A stretch of 14,643 nucleotides of DNA from Candidatus Bathyarchaeota archaeon (GTDB lineage: Archaea > Thermoproteota > Bathyarchaeia > TCS64): contig JAGTQJ010000018.1 of assembly GCA_018396515.1 (NCBI GenBank), positions 973-15,615 of the forward strand. The letters run 5' to 3'. The translations under genes and the position numbers were made by a program. Shown here in pieces: positions 6,554 to 13,840 of the stretch. The notes beneath the pieces were generated by a model. That model had not been told where the DNA came from. It saw only the letters and a list, made by a program, of their open reading frames with translations, and ran no database searches. The number at the start of each line of letters is the position of its first letter. Positions within the stretch are counted from its first letter, which is position 1.

Positions 6554-7297
6554 TCACCTGAAGAGGTCGTCCTCTTGTTGTCTATTCATGTCTTTGGCCC
6601 TCCCATCTCCCTTGGGATATTCATAACCTCTTATTATCACGGCTGGGATCCCGCTCAGCTTCCCCTTGGCCAGCTCTGCAGCCGCTGCGAGCTCATCAGC
6701 GACGGCTATGTTTGTGACCGTGAGCTCGTATCCGAAGGGGTCTTTCTCTCCTCTGTAATCCTTCAGTGGTTTCATTCCCGCCACCCCTATCGCGAAGTCG
6801 ACCTGTCCAAGCCTCCAGGGCCTCCCCCAGGTGTCGGTGATTATGACAGCGATGTCCTTGCCCGTAAGCTCCATAATCCTCCTTCGGATCCTCCTAGCCG
6901 ACTCGTCCGGGTCCTCTGGTAGGAGTGATGCTTCCCCTCCCCCTACGTTGGATAGGTCCACTCCCGCGTTGGCGCATACAAACCCATGCCTTGTCTCCAT
7001 GATCAGCACATGCCCCCTCATCTTCACGATTCTATGGGTCTCCCTCAATATGACCTCAACATGCCTCGGATCCTTTCCAGAACTCCTAGCCACCTCCTCA
7101 GCGAAGCTGGAGGGCCTGACCTCGTCTAGGTTTATAAGCCTCCCCTCAGCCTTCGAGACGATCTTCTGGGTCACCACCACCACATCCCCATCCTCGATCC
7201 CTACGCCCATCCTCTCAGCAGCCCTAACGATGATCTCTCCTAGGTCGTCTCCAGCTTTGATTATGGGAATCCCCTCAAGACCGAATATGGTGATCAT
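6554..7297 (-). CDS. cofE: Coenzyme F420-0:L-glutamate ligase
   Basis: A 247-residue CofE, the usual archaeal size. It adds gamma-linked glutamate to F420-0 using GTP. Conserved blocks: DGDVVVVTQKIVSKAEGR (37-54), RETHRIV, HGFVCANAGVDLSNV, LLPEDPDESARRIR, the metal/GTP region VIITDTWGRPWRLGQVDFAI and GEKDPFGYELTVTNIAVAD, then AAAAELAKGKLSGIPAVII. All domains are complete. The ATG at 7297 has AAGGT immediately before it. The promoter and first five codons lie inside copy A of the duplicated element. Shows that the host makes F420, which fits with Mch. Confidence 0.96.
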   Translation of the reverse strand: MITIFGLEGIPIIKAGDDLGEIIVRAAERMGVGIEDGDVVVVTQKIVSKAEGRLINLDEVRPSSFAEEVARSSGKDPRHVEVILRETHRIVKMRGHVLIMETRHGFVCANAGVDLSNVGGGEASLLPEDPDESARRIRRRIMELTGKDIAVIITDTWGRPWRLGQVDFAIGVAGMKPLKDYRGEKDPFGYELTVTNIAVADELAAAAELAKGKLSGIPAVIIRGYEYPKGDGRAKDMNRQQEDDLFR

Positions 7298-7484
7298 ACC
7301 TTGAAGTATAAAGGACCCTAGAAAGTATATCTTTTAATTTCCCGTCATGCTCTCCCCCAGGTAGGGGGTCTACCTCTAATGGAATCTTCCTCGACCAATA
7401 GGATGGAGACCATCATTAACTAAAGGAGTGGATGGGGGATTTATGGTCACAGATCCATTCTTAGGCGTTAAAATAGTTGTCAGC
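7284..7484. repeat. Duplicated ~200 bp element, copy A
   Basis: Matches 13600-13804 in the same orientation along its whole length; by eye about four in five bases agree. It runs from the first codons of cofE through its promoter and on to about 7484. Two hairpins: CCCCC (7354-7358) with GGGGG (7364-7368) around AGGTA; and 7367-7382 with 7395-7411, a long imperfect stem with a 12-base loop. Both fall at the same places in copy B. The right end contains a short ATG frame (7443, 27 codons) also present in B, but every amino acid difference there is non-synonymous, so a conserved peptide is unlikely. Confidence 0.85.
7325..7340 (-). promoter_or_regulatory. Probable TATA region of cofE
   Basis: Minus-strand AAATTAAAAGATATAC lies about 28-43 bases before the ATG, implying a leader of roughly 8-15 bases. 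The same box is kept in copy B (13636-13652), even though no cofE follows there. Confidence 0.45.
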
Positions 7485-7511
7485 ACAACCCTGCTGTGTC
7501 AACCAGCCCCT

Positions 7512-7534
7512 GCCGTGGGCATGTAGCCCATGGC
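7512..7534. repeat. Strong 9-bp hairpin
   Basis: GCCGTGGGC (7512-7520) pairs with GCCCATGGC (7526-7534) around ATGTA, with one G-T pair. It lies just right of copy A and covers the first possible ATG of the small ORF at 7530. No matching hairpin is visible next to copy B. Confidence 0.5.
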
Positions 7535-7745
7535 CCGCTTAAGGATGTTCATGGCTCATACAACCAGAAGGAAAAAAGATGAGGATGGAGAAATACTCAA
7601 AAATCCTCTCAAAGATCTGACTCTTAAAGATCAATCAAAAGTACCTATGAGCCTATTATATGCTAAACACAAGGACGGAGGCGACAGAATAAAAATCTGC
7701 CGAGAATGTTACATGATGCTTACGCAAAAATCTTTTGGTGTCTGA
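7530..7745 (+). CDS. Hypothetical small protein, 71 residues
   Basis: I do not recognise this protein. It opens with MARLRMFMAHTTRRKKDEDG, highly basic, and ends with YAKHKDGGDRIKICRECY then MMLTQKSFGV; the CRECY pair is a CxxC-like half-knuckle that could bind metal if paired between subunits. Charge pattern and codon use look coding, but more A+T-rich than cofE. The first ATG sits in the arm of the hairpin at 7512-7534; ATGs at 7545 and 7551 are alternatives, and AAGGATG before 7551 could act as a weak ribosome site. No clear promoter. Confidence 0.4.
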   Translation: MARLRMFMAHTTRRKKDEDGEILKNPLKDLTLKDQSKVPMSLLYAKHKDGGDRIKICRECYMMLTQKSFGV

Positions 7746-7767
7746 TTCTGGAAGTTCCTGTCGCCGA

Positions 7768-7914
7768 ATGAGTGTTTTCCATTTTCCAGCTGATTATGGC
7801 TTAGGTTTTTCTGAGTTTGCTGATGAAGGGTGGACGCTTGAATTTGCGACCGAGAAAAAGAAGCATAGAAGATTAAGGTCACGGGTAAGGTCAAAAGTTT
7901 CTGTAGCATTATAA
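7768..7914 (+). CDS. Doubtful small ORF, 48 residues
   Basis: Begins MSVFHFPADYGLGFSEFADE and ends with a basic stretch (KKKHRRLRSRVRSK). It overlaps nothing and follows the 7530 ORF in the +1 frame, so the two might be parts of one gene broken by a frameshift. No ribosome site is evident and no family is recognised. Confidence 0.2.
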   Translation: MSVFHFPADYGLGFSEFADEGWTLEFATEKKKHRRLRSRVRSKVSVAL

Positions 7915-8345
7915 TTACCTTCTTTATTTCCATTTCTCATCGCGAGAAAAATATTCTGCTGGTGTGAATTTATCATTCTTAATTTATAAAAGATATATAG
8001 AAAAAAGGAGCAAAAACTACAAATCTTGTTCTGTAAACTGGTCATTATGAACGAAACAAGAAAAGGGGAGTTTGCAGAGACATCGCCACATTTAAATAAT
8101 ATAGAAATATTCTTTGAAACTCTACCTTAAGGTCCCACATCAGAAGTATCTCCGCATGACAACCTTAAGACCCTTTAGAAAGTATAAATAGTTTTTTCCC
8201 AAGACTATCTGATTCTAAAGTAGAGAGTCATCTTCAACTGATGTCGTTTATCCATCACCGTTAAATATTTGGTTGCAGTTGAACTTATGCAAAATGTTAA
8301 GAAACGTGATGTCGCACGTTCGAGGCATTTCCTCTAAAGGGCGGA
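7915..8345. other. A+T-rich intergenic region
   Basis: No gene or RNA recognised. It contains several TATA-like runs (around 7980-7998, 8091-8103 and 8182-8191) and stop codons in all frames. Confidence 0.5.
8182..8191 (+). promoter_or_regulatory. TATA box, probably for the (+) nucleotidyltransferase
   Basis: GTATAAATAG is the best TATA match upstream of the gene at 8346. It would give a leader of about 130 bases. A second candidate, GTTAAATATTT (8260-8270), would give a shorter leader of about 55 bases. Confidence 0.4.
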
Positions 8346-9404
8346 GTGGAGAGATTGCGGGGATACCGAGATAGGGACTTCGTGCAAACAACAGATGACT
8401 ACTTCTTCTGTGTCCTCGGCAATGTTCATCCTAGAGATCGCGTTATTGCCTATTTGAAGTATATTCCCGCCCCAGCTGGCAAATGGGGGAAGAAAAACAG
8501 GAGGTTCGAACGAATTTTTCGCCATTATACCATGGCAGATCTCATCGGAACTCTCAAATTTTTAGAGAGCCATCCAGAATACCTTTTCGACTCGCCTGTT
8601 TTGGGCATCAGAATGTCCGCCGTGCCTGCAGATAGGATTTCTGTGCACATTAGGCCGGAGGAGAGGATGGCGCTGCTCCTCACCATGAAGAGGCCGGATG
8701 TCCTTCAGAAGAAAGCTGCCGACTTAGTAAATCTCATTTCTGGCAGAAGCGGGGTCTCAACCGAATACTTCGGCGTAACGGGATCCTTACTCTTAGATAT
8801 TCATCAGGACTTCTCTGACATTGACCTTATCGTGTATGGAATGAAAAACAGTCAAGCTGTAAAAGAGGCGCTCCTCCAAATGTATAAAGAAGAGGGATCT
8901 TCAATACGACGGTTCAACGTCGAAGAAGCAAAGAAATGGTGCCTAGACAAGACCAAAAAATTTCCTATAACATATGAAGAGGCTGTTACAATATTTAAAA
9001 GGAAATGGGGACGAGGAATATTCGATGGAACAATGTTCTCAATACATCCCGTGAAACTCGAAGACGAAGTATCTGAAGAGTATGGAGACCGCACCTTTAG
9101 ACCTGAGGGAATCGTAACGGCTGAAGCGATCGTATCTGACACATCTGAGTCAGACCTTCTACCCGCAGTGTATAAGGTTGAAGATGTCAAAATCTTAGAT
9201 GGCCGCTGTGTTGAAGACATCTTCGAAGTCGTCTCATACGAGGGACTCTATGGCGGCATAGCTGAGGAAGGCGAGAAGATACGGGCTCATGGAAAACTGG
9301 AAAAAGTCACAGACAAAAGGGCGAAAAGAGAATATCACCGTATCCTTATAGGCTCAAAGGAGGCGAGGGGGAGGGACTACATCAAGCCTCTTTGCTCATC
9401 ATAA
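8346..9404 (+). CDS. Polymerase-beta-type nucleotidyltransferase with C-terminal OB-like region (paralog 1)
   Basis: 352 residues. The N-terminal domain (1-100) carries VHPRDRVIAYLKYIP and HPEYLFDSPV. The central nucleotidyltransferase core has GVTGSLLLDIHQDFSDIDLI (143-162): GS at 146-147 and the metal-binding Asp158 and Asp160 of the hG[GS]...DhDh motif. The C terminus (about 255-340) holds EYGDRTFRPEG and GEKIRAHGKLEKV, strand-rich and OB-like. Predicted to transfer a nucleotide to an unknown acceptor (RNA, protein or small molecule). The GTG start (GTG GAG AGA) aligns with the start of the paralog at 10398; no ATG is available. Convergent with that paralog and overlapping it by 23 bp. Catalytic residues intact, so probably active. 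Confidence 0.8.
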   Translation: MERLRGYRDRDFVQTTDDYFFCVLGNVHPRDRVIAYLKYIPAPAGKWGKKNRRFERIFRHYTMADLIGTLKFLESHPEYLFDSPVLGIRMSAVPADRISVHIRPEERMALLLTMKRPDVLQKKAADLVNLISGRSGVSTEYFGVTGSLLLDIHQDFSDIDLIVYGMKNSQAVKEALLQMYKEEGSSIRRFNVEEAKKWCLDKTKKFPITYEEAVTIFKRKWGRGIFDGTMFSIHPVKLEDEVSEEYGDRTFRPEGIVTAEAIVSDTSESDLLPAVYKVEDVKILDGRCVEDIFEVVSYEGLYGGIAEEGEKIRAHGKLEKVTDKRAKREYHRILIGSKEARGRDYIKPLCSS

Positions 9405-10398
9405 AGTCTGAGGGTTTCGCTCCCAAGATTAGCCGGAAGTATTCAGCTCCGTTTTTATAGATAACTTTTTCCACTTTTCCTTGGGCAATTATCTTCTCGC
9501 CTTTCTTTGCCTGCTCGCAGAACTTTCCCCTGAAAGAGGCTATTTCTGTTATTGACGTTAGATTTGTTCCTTCAAGAACCTCAACTTGGGAAATCTCATA
9601 TCTACATGGCGTGAAGATAGAGTCCAAATCATCTTCAACTCTCGCTCTGATCTTTGCATAGCCGCATGGAGTATAGATCCGATCCCCATACTTCTCGTCC
9701 ACCTCGTCCCAGTCCAGCAGGAACCTCACGAAGAAGTCCCTTCCCCTAAACCTCCCTTGAGAAACCTTTCTGCGCTCAATTCGGATAAAGTCCTCAAGAG
9801 GCATCTGGGGAGCTTCGAAACGGAAACCATAAAGCCGTTTAAGATCACTTGAACTATATGAGGTGACGGATTTTCCTTCTTGCATCAACTGCGTCAAAGA
9901 CTCGTATACAATTAAACAGTTTTTTCGTCCATAAACAATAACGTCTATGTCTGAGTTCTCTGTGTGAAGGCCTACAAGGATCGAGCCGGACAATCCTAAT
10001 TTCCCAACATTCGATGAATCATGTAGGATCTTAAGGAATTCGAGTGCCTGTATCTCCACTTGATCTAGATGAGGCTTTTTTACGAGCTCCAAGACCTTTG
10101 CGGCGGGTTCATAAATCTTAGAGATGGCATTATGTGGAACCCCCTCTAGGTATTCTCCGAAAACCGGATCGTAAAAAAGATATTGCGGATACTTCTCCCT
10201 AATTATCCTGTCTCTTTCGCTCAGCGAGTAAACCTTAACATAGGTTTTGTCACCCCTCCTTCGGTCTCCGGAAGGTTCTTCCAAATAGCGAAGATAAGCC
10301 ACAATCCTGTCTGGGGGATGAACAAAACCCTTAACATCAAAGATTAATCCATCCAAGGTTTCGATGAAGTCCCCTTCACGAGCCCTTAAACGTTTCAA
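9382..10398 (-). CDS. Polymerase-beta-type nucleotidyltransferase with C-terminal OB-like region (paralog 2)
   Basis: 338 residues with the same architecture as the gene at 8346: VHPPDRIVAYLRYLEEPSG at 27-45, KYPQYLFYDPVFG, the core LGLSGSILVGLHTENSDIDV (134-153) with GS at 138-139 and Asp150/Asp152, then EKYGDRIYTPCGYAKI and a C-terminal FRGKFCEQAKKGEKIIAQGK. Catalytic residues intact. TTG start at 10398, with GTGATCC (10402-10408), which matches the extended anti-Shine-Dalgarno complement, 3 bases upstream. Only 9 bases separate it from the CitG-like gene, so they are almost surely co-transcribed. The acceptor is unknown. Confidence 0.82.
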   Translation of the reverse strand: MKRLRAREGDFIETLDGLIFDVKGFVHPPDRIVAYLRYLEEPSGDRRRGDKTYVKVYSLSERDRIIREKYPQYLFYDPVFGEYLEGVPHNAISKIYEPAAKVLELVKKPHLDQVEIQALEFLKILHDSSNVGKLGLSGSILVGLHTENSDIDVIVYGRKNCLIVYESLTQLMQEGKSVTSYSSSDLKRLYGFRFEAPQMPLEDFIRIERRKVSQGRFRGRDFFVRFLLDWDEVDEKYGDRIYTPCGYAKIRARVEDDLDSIFTPCRYEISQVEVLEGTNLTSITEIASFRGKFCEQAKKGEKIIAQGKVEKVIYKNGAEYFRLILGAKPSDFMMSKEA

Positions 10399-10407
10399 TT
10401 TGGATCA

Positions 10408-11412
10408 CTAAAATTTTAGTCCGCATAGTAATGCGATCATCAATGCAGTTGCGGTTAAGTCAGCAGTGGTTCCGGGGCTATAATCCTCTCCGAGGCCTTG
10501 CAGTTTACGGTCAAACTCCCACAGAGATGCATTTCCCCTTTCCGTTGTTAATCCGCCTAGGTTCAGGATATGCTCAGCCATCTCTGATACCCACATGGTC
10601 TCTCTTCTGCCTATCTCAACTGCTTTCTTCACGTCGCTCTCCTTCCTAAGGCCCACCTTTCTTGCAATGAAGGTGTCAGGTACCTTCGATAATATTCGCA
10701 GGAACGTGTGAACAGTCGCCACATTTATGTCGCCTGTCCTGTTGAAGGTCTCAACCAATTCCTTGTACCCTATCTTAAACGAGATCTCCATGCCATTTGT
10801 TAACTCTCTCGCAACCGTGTCATAAGGAGAAGCCACCTTCATCACGTCGAAGAGCGATATCCCCGCTTCCAAAATCTTTCTCTCAGCTTGCTTATCATAG
10901 AGATCAGGAGCTTCCCCCCTTTCAAACCTTCCCAACTCATAGGGAGAACTGACCAACGCTATTGCCTTGTAGACTGCAACAGCATCTTGCGGCGTACTAA
11001 ACCACATAACTTCACTCACATTATCCCGCAGATCTCCTAGAGAGATTTCGCCATTTTCAACATATGTTTTTGAGGCGGATGCCGCCAAAGGGACGAACAT
11101 GAGACAGATACCCAGATGAGTATTACCCCCTTTATGAGACTCGGATATATCTGAGATAGCCTTCCTAACAAGTCCACCTACCCCAATCCTCGAAATGTCC
11201 AACCGGCCTTTAGCAACTTCCAAGCCTTTCCGAGCTGAAGCTTCTACCGAGGAACCTAGTGCCACTGATCCTGCTAGAAAATGCTCAAAACGGGTATCAG
11301 AATGATCAATCGTTCTATGGACATTTCCTGGTTTAGGCCAACCGCTTACCTCTAAAGCTGCTGCGAGTTCTGCGGAGAACCTTATATGTTCCAATAACTT
11401 CTTAGTTTTCAC
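10408..11412 (-). CDS. CitG-like protein (triphosphoribosyl-dephospho-CoA synthase family, COG1767)
   Basis: 334 residues. Family signatures: KPGNVHR (27-33), FEHFLAGS (42-49), KGGNTHLGICLMFVPLA (94-110) and the C-terminal SPGTTADLTATAL (312-324). Bacterial CitG/MdcB join dephospho-CoA to ATP-derived ribose to make the prosthetic group of citrate or malonate lyases, but no lyase genes are seen here. The position between mch and a nucleotidyltransferase suggests a different nucleotide-cofactor step, perhaps tied to methanopterin or C1 metabolism; this is inference. GTG start; a TATA-like CAATATACTG (about 11429-11438) sits too close for a standard leader, so a TTG at 11394 may be used. Stop TAG. 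The 107 bases to mch hold no gene. Confidence 0.82.
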   Translation of the reverse strand: MKTKKLLEHIRFSAELAAALEVSGWPKPGNVHRTIDHSDTRFEHFLAGSVALGSSVEASARKGLEVAKGRLDISRIGVGGLVRKAISDISESHKGGNTHLGICLMFVPLAASASKTYVENGEISLGDLRDNVSEVMWFSTPQDAVAVYKAIALVSSPYELGRFERGEAPDLYDKQAERKILEAGISLFDVMKVASPYDTVARELTNGMEISFKIGYKELVETFNRTGDINVATVHTFLRILSKVPDTFIARKVGLRKESDVKKAVEIGRRETMWVSEMAEHILNLGGLTTERGNASLWEFDRKLQGLGEDYSPGTTADLTATALMIALLCGLKF

Positions 11413-11519
11413 TGGAATCCCCCATTCAGTATATTGAGATATGGGATGGGTTTGAAGAGATATTGTAGAAAACTTCTCGACAAGAGCAAACGACGCTTTA
11501 GCATCCTCATAGAATTCAC

Positions 11520-12545
11520 CTACTTGATGTTTGATATACCGACAAGAACTTTCAAAAGCTCTTTGTTTACCCGGCCCGCTGTGAAGCTGTTTCCTGTCTT
11601 TATATTGGAAACCGTTATTACTGCTGGCGCGAAGGCACTCAAATCAACGTCATAGAATCCCTGAGCAGCCTCTCGAAATATCTCCGCAAAGGATCTACCA
11701 TCTCGCGGGGGAACCTTAGCAACGAATTCTTCAAGTTGCTCATCGTCTAAATAATCTGTTTTATAGTAGGTGACTCCACCGTATCTTATAGCGTCGTTTG
11801 TTCTGCCCATTGCCTCAGCCAGATCAGGATGAACAGGCGCTATTGGAGCATATCCTGAGCCGAAGAATATTTTCGTGAAATCGAATCCTAAGAGAGCAAG
11901 TTTGTGGATTCCAACTTCAACCACACGGCTAGCAATCTGTACAGACCCAACTATGCTGGAGGTCGGAGCCACAAACGCATAGAGTTTTGCAGGTTCAATC
12001 CCGCACTCCTCCGCAATCATCCTCAATGTTTTGTCCGGCGGGAGTTCCGAAGTTTCCAAAGAGATAATTGCCTCATCACATACTTCAATGTGTCCTATTT
12101 TTTCAAATATTTCTCTGGGGGTATACGTGATGAAGCCCATCCTACGATAGTTCTCTCTTTTCGCATCCACAGGCCGGGGAATTTCTCTATCCAAAGCTAA
12201 GGCTCTGGCCGGCCCGGAACCAATTGCGAAGTATTCTCCGTCCCGAACCTCCCAGTCGCCCAGCTGCCCACCTAATGTGGCCAAGATGGGATGGCTCGAA
12301 GAAACATGCACGCAGGGAAGGGCAAACTCACCGTAGTCTATGGTTTGTATATAAACGTCGGCGAGGCCCCCCGCTGTAATCCGTGCAACATATATGCCGG
12401 CATCAACGCTTCCCCTAACATTTATGCCGCAGTCGATAACAGTTGCGCCGCAGGGTGACCTGTAAGCCTTGATTCCCAACTCATCATCTCTGGTAAGCAT
12501 CTCCTGAACTATGAGCATAGCTTTCTCATTCATTGATAAGCTCAT
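11520..12545 (-). CDS. mch: Methenyltetrahydromethanopterin cyclohydrolase
   Basis: 341 residues, slightly longer than usual (about 315-325). Catalyses the reversible hydrolysis of methenyl-H4MPT to N5-formyl-H4MPT. Conserved: GATVIDCGINVRGS (33-46), HPILATLGGQLGDW, YFAIGSGPARALA (105-117), APTSSIVGSVQIASRVVEVG (193-212), GYAPIAPVHPD, AMGRTNDAIRYGG and APAVITVSNIKTG. Arg207 and Glu210 in RVVE correspond to the Arg/Glu pair reported as catalytic in the Archaeoglobus enzyme. The ATG at 12545 has AGGTG (12553-12557) 7 bases upstream, inside the end of the transporter gene. Part of the reverse operon. Stop TAG. Confidence 0.97.
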   Translation of the reverse strand: MSLSMNEKAMLIVQEMLTRDDELGIKAYRSPCGATVIDCGINVRGSVDAGIYVARITAGGLADVYIQTIDYGEFALPCVHVSSSHPILATLGGQLGDWEVRDGEYFAIGSGPARALALDREIPRPVDAKRENYRRMGFITYTPREIFEKIGHIEVCDEAIISLETSELPPDKTLRMIAEECGIEPAKLYAFVAPTSSIVGSVQIASRVVEVGIHKLALLGFDFTKIFFGSGYAPIAPVHPDLAEAMGRTNDAIRYGGVTYYKTDYLDDEQLEEFVAKVPPRDGRSFAEIFREAAQGFYDVDLSAFAPAVITVSNIKTGNSFTAGRVNKELLKVLVGISNIK

Positions 12546-12548
12546 CTG

Positions 12549-13367
12549 TCAGCACCTTTTCTCCTGCGTTCTAAACAAACCAGCAGTTTTCAAAACCTTC
12601 ACAAGCGGAGCGGCCACTATGCTGGCGATCAATGCCTGTATTATTCTAATAACGGGATAAATGAAAGGAGAGACTGTGAACGAGTAACGAACGAAATCCA
12701 ACAGGCTCAGCCCGAGGAGTTTCGCTGTAGGCTCCAGAGCGGGGCCGAAAAGCCCCCCATAAACAATTGGAAGCGCGAAAATGAGGGAGCCAAGGGCGCT
12801 GTCAGCTTGGTTTCCTATGAATGCTCCAAAGAAAAATATGGGCAACGCTTTTCCGAGAAACTTAACACTTGCCTCCTCGACCCTCGGCCCATGAGCTTTT
12901 AGGAGGCGAGCTACTACAGGTATCAGAAAGAGTGCAACGATCTTGTCAAATGTAGCAGCCAGACCCACATACCAATAGGTATTGAGCGGTATGACAGGGG
13001 GTGTGAGCCAGAAAGCCGCAATTATGAGGGCGAAGAGAACGAATGCATGTTTCCATTTGTTTCTGAAGATCAACCCCAAGGTCAAGGCGTTGAGAGCCGG
13101 GTTCAGTATGAAAATTAGATCAAAAATAGAGGCGCCGCGATAGAAAAAAGCAACAATTGTCCCTATAAACGCCGCTAGGGCTCCCAAATAAGGTCCCAGA
13201 ATGATTCCTATAACCGAGGCTGTGGCGGCTCCGAGTTGTATGCTCATCCCGGGAACGGCCACTACAGGGATTGCTGGCAATAGGGAAGCGATCACATACA
13301 CAGCTGCAAAAATACCTATAAAACTCACAGTTAACGAGGTAGATTTAAACTCGGGTTGAGCCAACAT
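12549..13367 (-). CDS. ECF transporter S component (substrate-binding membrane subunit)
   Basis: 272 residues, almost all hydrophobic, with about six to eight membrane segments (roughly 13-35, 44-77, 81-101, 106-121, 131-153, 172-204, 232-258). The N-terminal AAVYVIASLLPAIPV and SIQLGAATASVIGIILGPYLG followed by GALAAFIGTI are characteristic of S components of energy-coupling-factor vitamin transporters. The A and T subunits are not in the window, as in systems with a shared module encoded elsewhere. The substrate is not shown by the sequence; the 3 bp gap to mch suggests a pterin-related or other C1-cofactor precursor. ATG start with CAGGTG 4 bases upstream. Confidence 0.85.
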   Translation of the reverse strand: MLAQPEFKSTSLTVSFIGIFAAVYVIASLLPAIPVVAVPGMSIQLGAATASVIGIILGPYLGALAAFIGTIVAFFYRGASIFDLIFILNPALNALTLGLIFRNKWKHAFVLFALIIAAFWLTPPVIPLNTYWYVGLAATFDKIVALFLIPVVARLLKAHGPRVEEASVKFLGKALPIFFFGAFIGNQADSALGSLIFALPIVYGGLFGPALEPTAKLLGLSLLDFVRYSFTVSPFIYPVIRIIQALIASIVAAPLVKVLKTAGLFRTQEKRC

Positions 13368-13406
13368 TCAACACCTGCCTTGGTCTATAATCCGAGCAGA
13401 AAGTAC

Positions 13407-13414
13407 ATGATATA
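13407..13414 (-). promoter_or_regulatory. Candidate TATA box of the ECF-mch operon
   Basis: Minus-strand CTATATCA lies about 43 bases before the ATG at 13367, giving a short leader with the Shine-Dalgarno site. TTTATTAACG (about 13503-13512) is a more distant alternative with a leader of over 100 bases. Confidence 0.35.
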
Positions 13415-13599
13415 GGAACGATGACCCGGAACGAGAACGACTTCTTCTCACTGCTAACTGGATTAAATGTTCCATTTTGAAATCAAATGTAGTTTTTTAC
13501 ACGACGTTAATAAATCTTTCTTCCGAGATGAAGAGGGTCTTATTTAGTTAGGTTTTTGGGATGCCCTCTCCCAGGCTTCTTAGAGATTGGTGGCAACCA

Positions 13600-13804
13600 A
13601 ATATGGTGATCATCTCTTGAAGTATAACGACCCTAGATAGTATATCTTTTAATTTGCCGTTATGCTCTCCCACAGAGAGGGAGAGGAGGCCTACATCTAA
13701 TGGGATCCTTCTCAACCAATAGATGTAGACCAGTGTTAACTAAGAGAATGGATGAAGATTTATGGTCACAGAGTCATTATTAGGCATTAAAATAGGCGTC
13801 AACA
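13600..13804. repeat. Duplicated ~200 bp element, copy B
   Basis: Direct-orientation partner of 7284-7484. Hairpin 1 is CTCTCCC (13665-13671) with GGGAGAG (13679-13685), seven perfect pairs. Hairpin 2 is 13688-13703 with 13716-13731, 14 of 16 positions paired, including a perfect run CTACATCTA/TAGATGTAG. On the minus strand the left end spells ATGATCACCATATTTGG, the start of cofE, but no cofE follows. It lies between the ECF operon and the DUF169 gene; 13368-13599 to its left holds only the operon promoter. Confidence 0.85.
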
Positions 13805-13840
13805 TGACTCGTATTCTCCTTTAAACATCTTTTAATCGGT

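Noticed and set aside
7443..7526. Conserved short peptide frame shared by the two copies of the duplicated element
   Set aside because: All codon differences between copies change the amino acid, and the frames end at different places, so selection on a peptide is not supported.
7789..7840. Possible C/D-box guide RNA: CTGATTA, CTGA and CTGATGA in order with guide-RNA-like spacing
   Set aside because: No terminal D box (CTGA) or flanking closing stem is found at the needed distance, and the first C box is poor.
13368..13599. A riboswitch in the leader of the ECF transporter operon
   Set aside because: No known riboswitch core can be seen, and the nearest TATA box predicts a leader too short to hold one.
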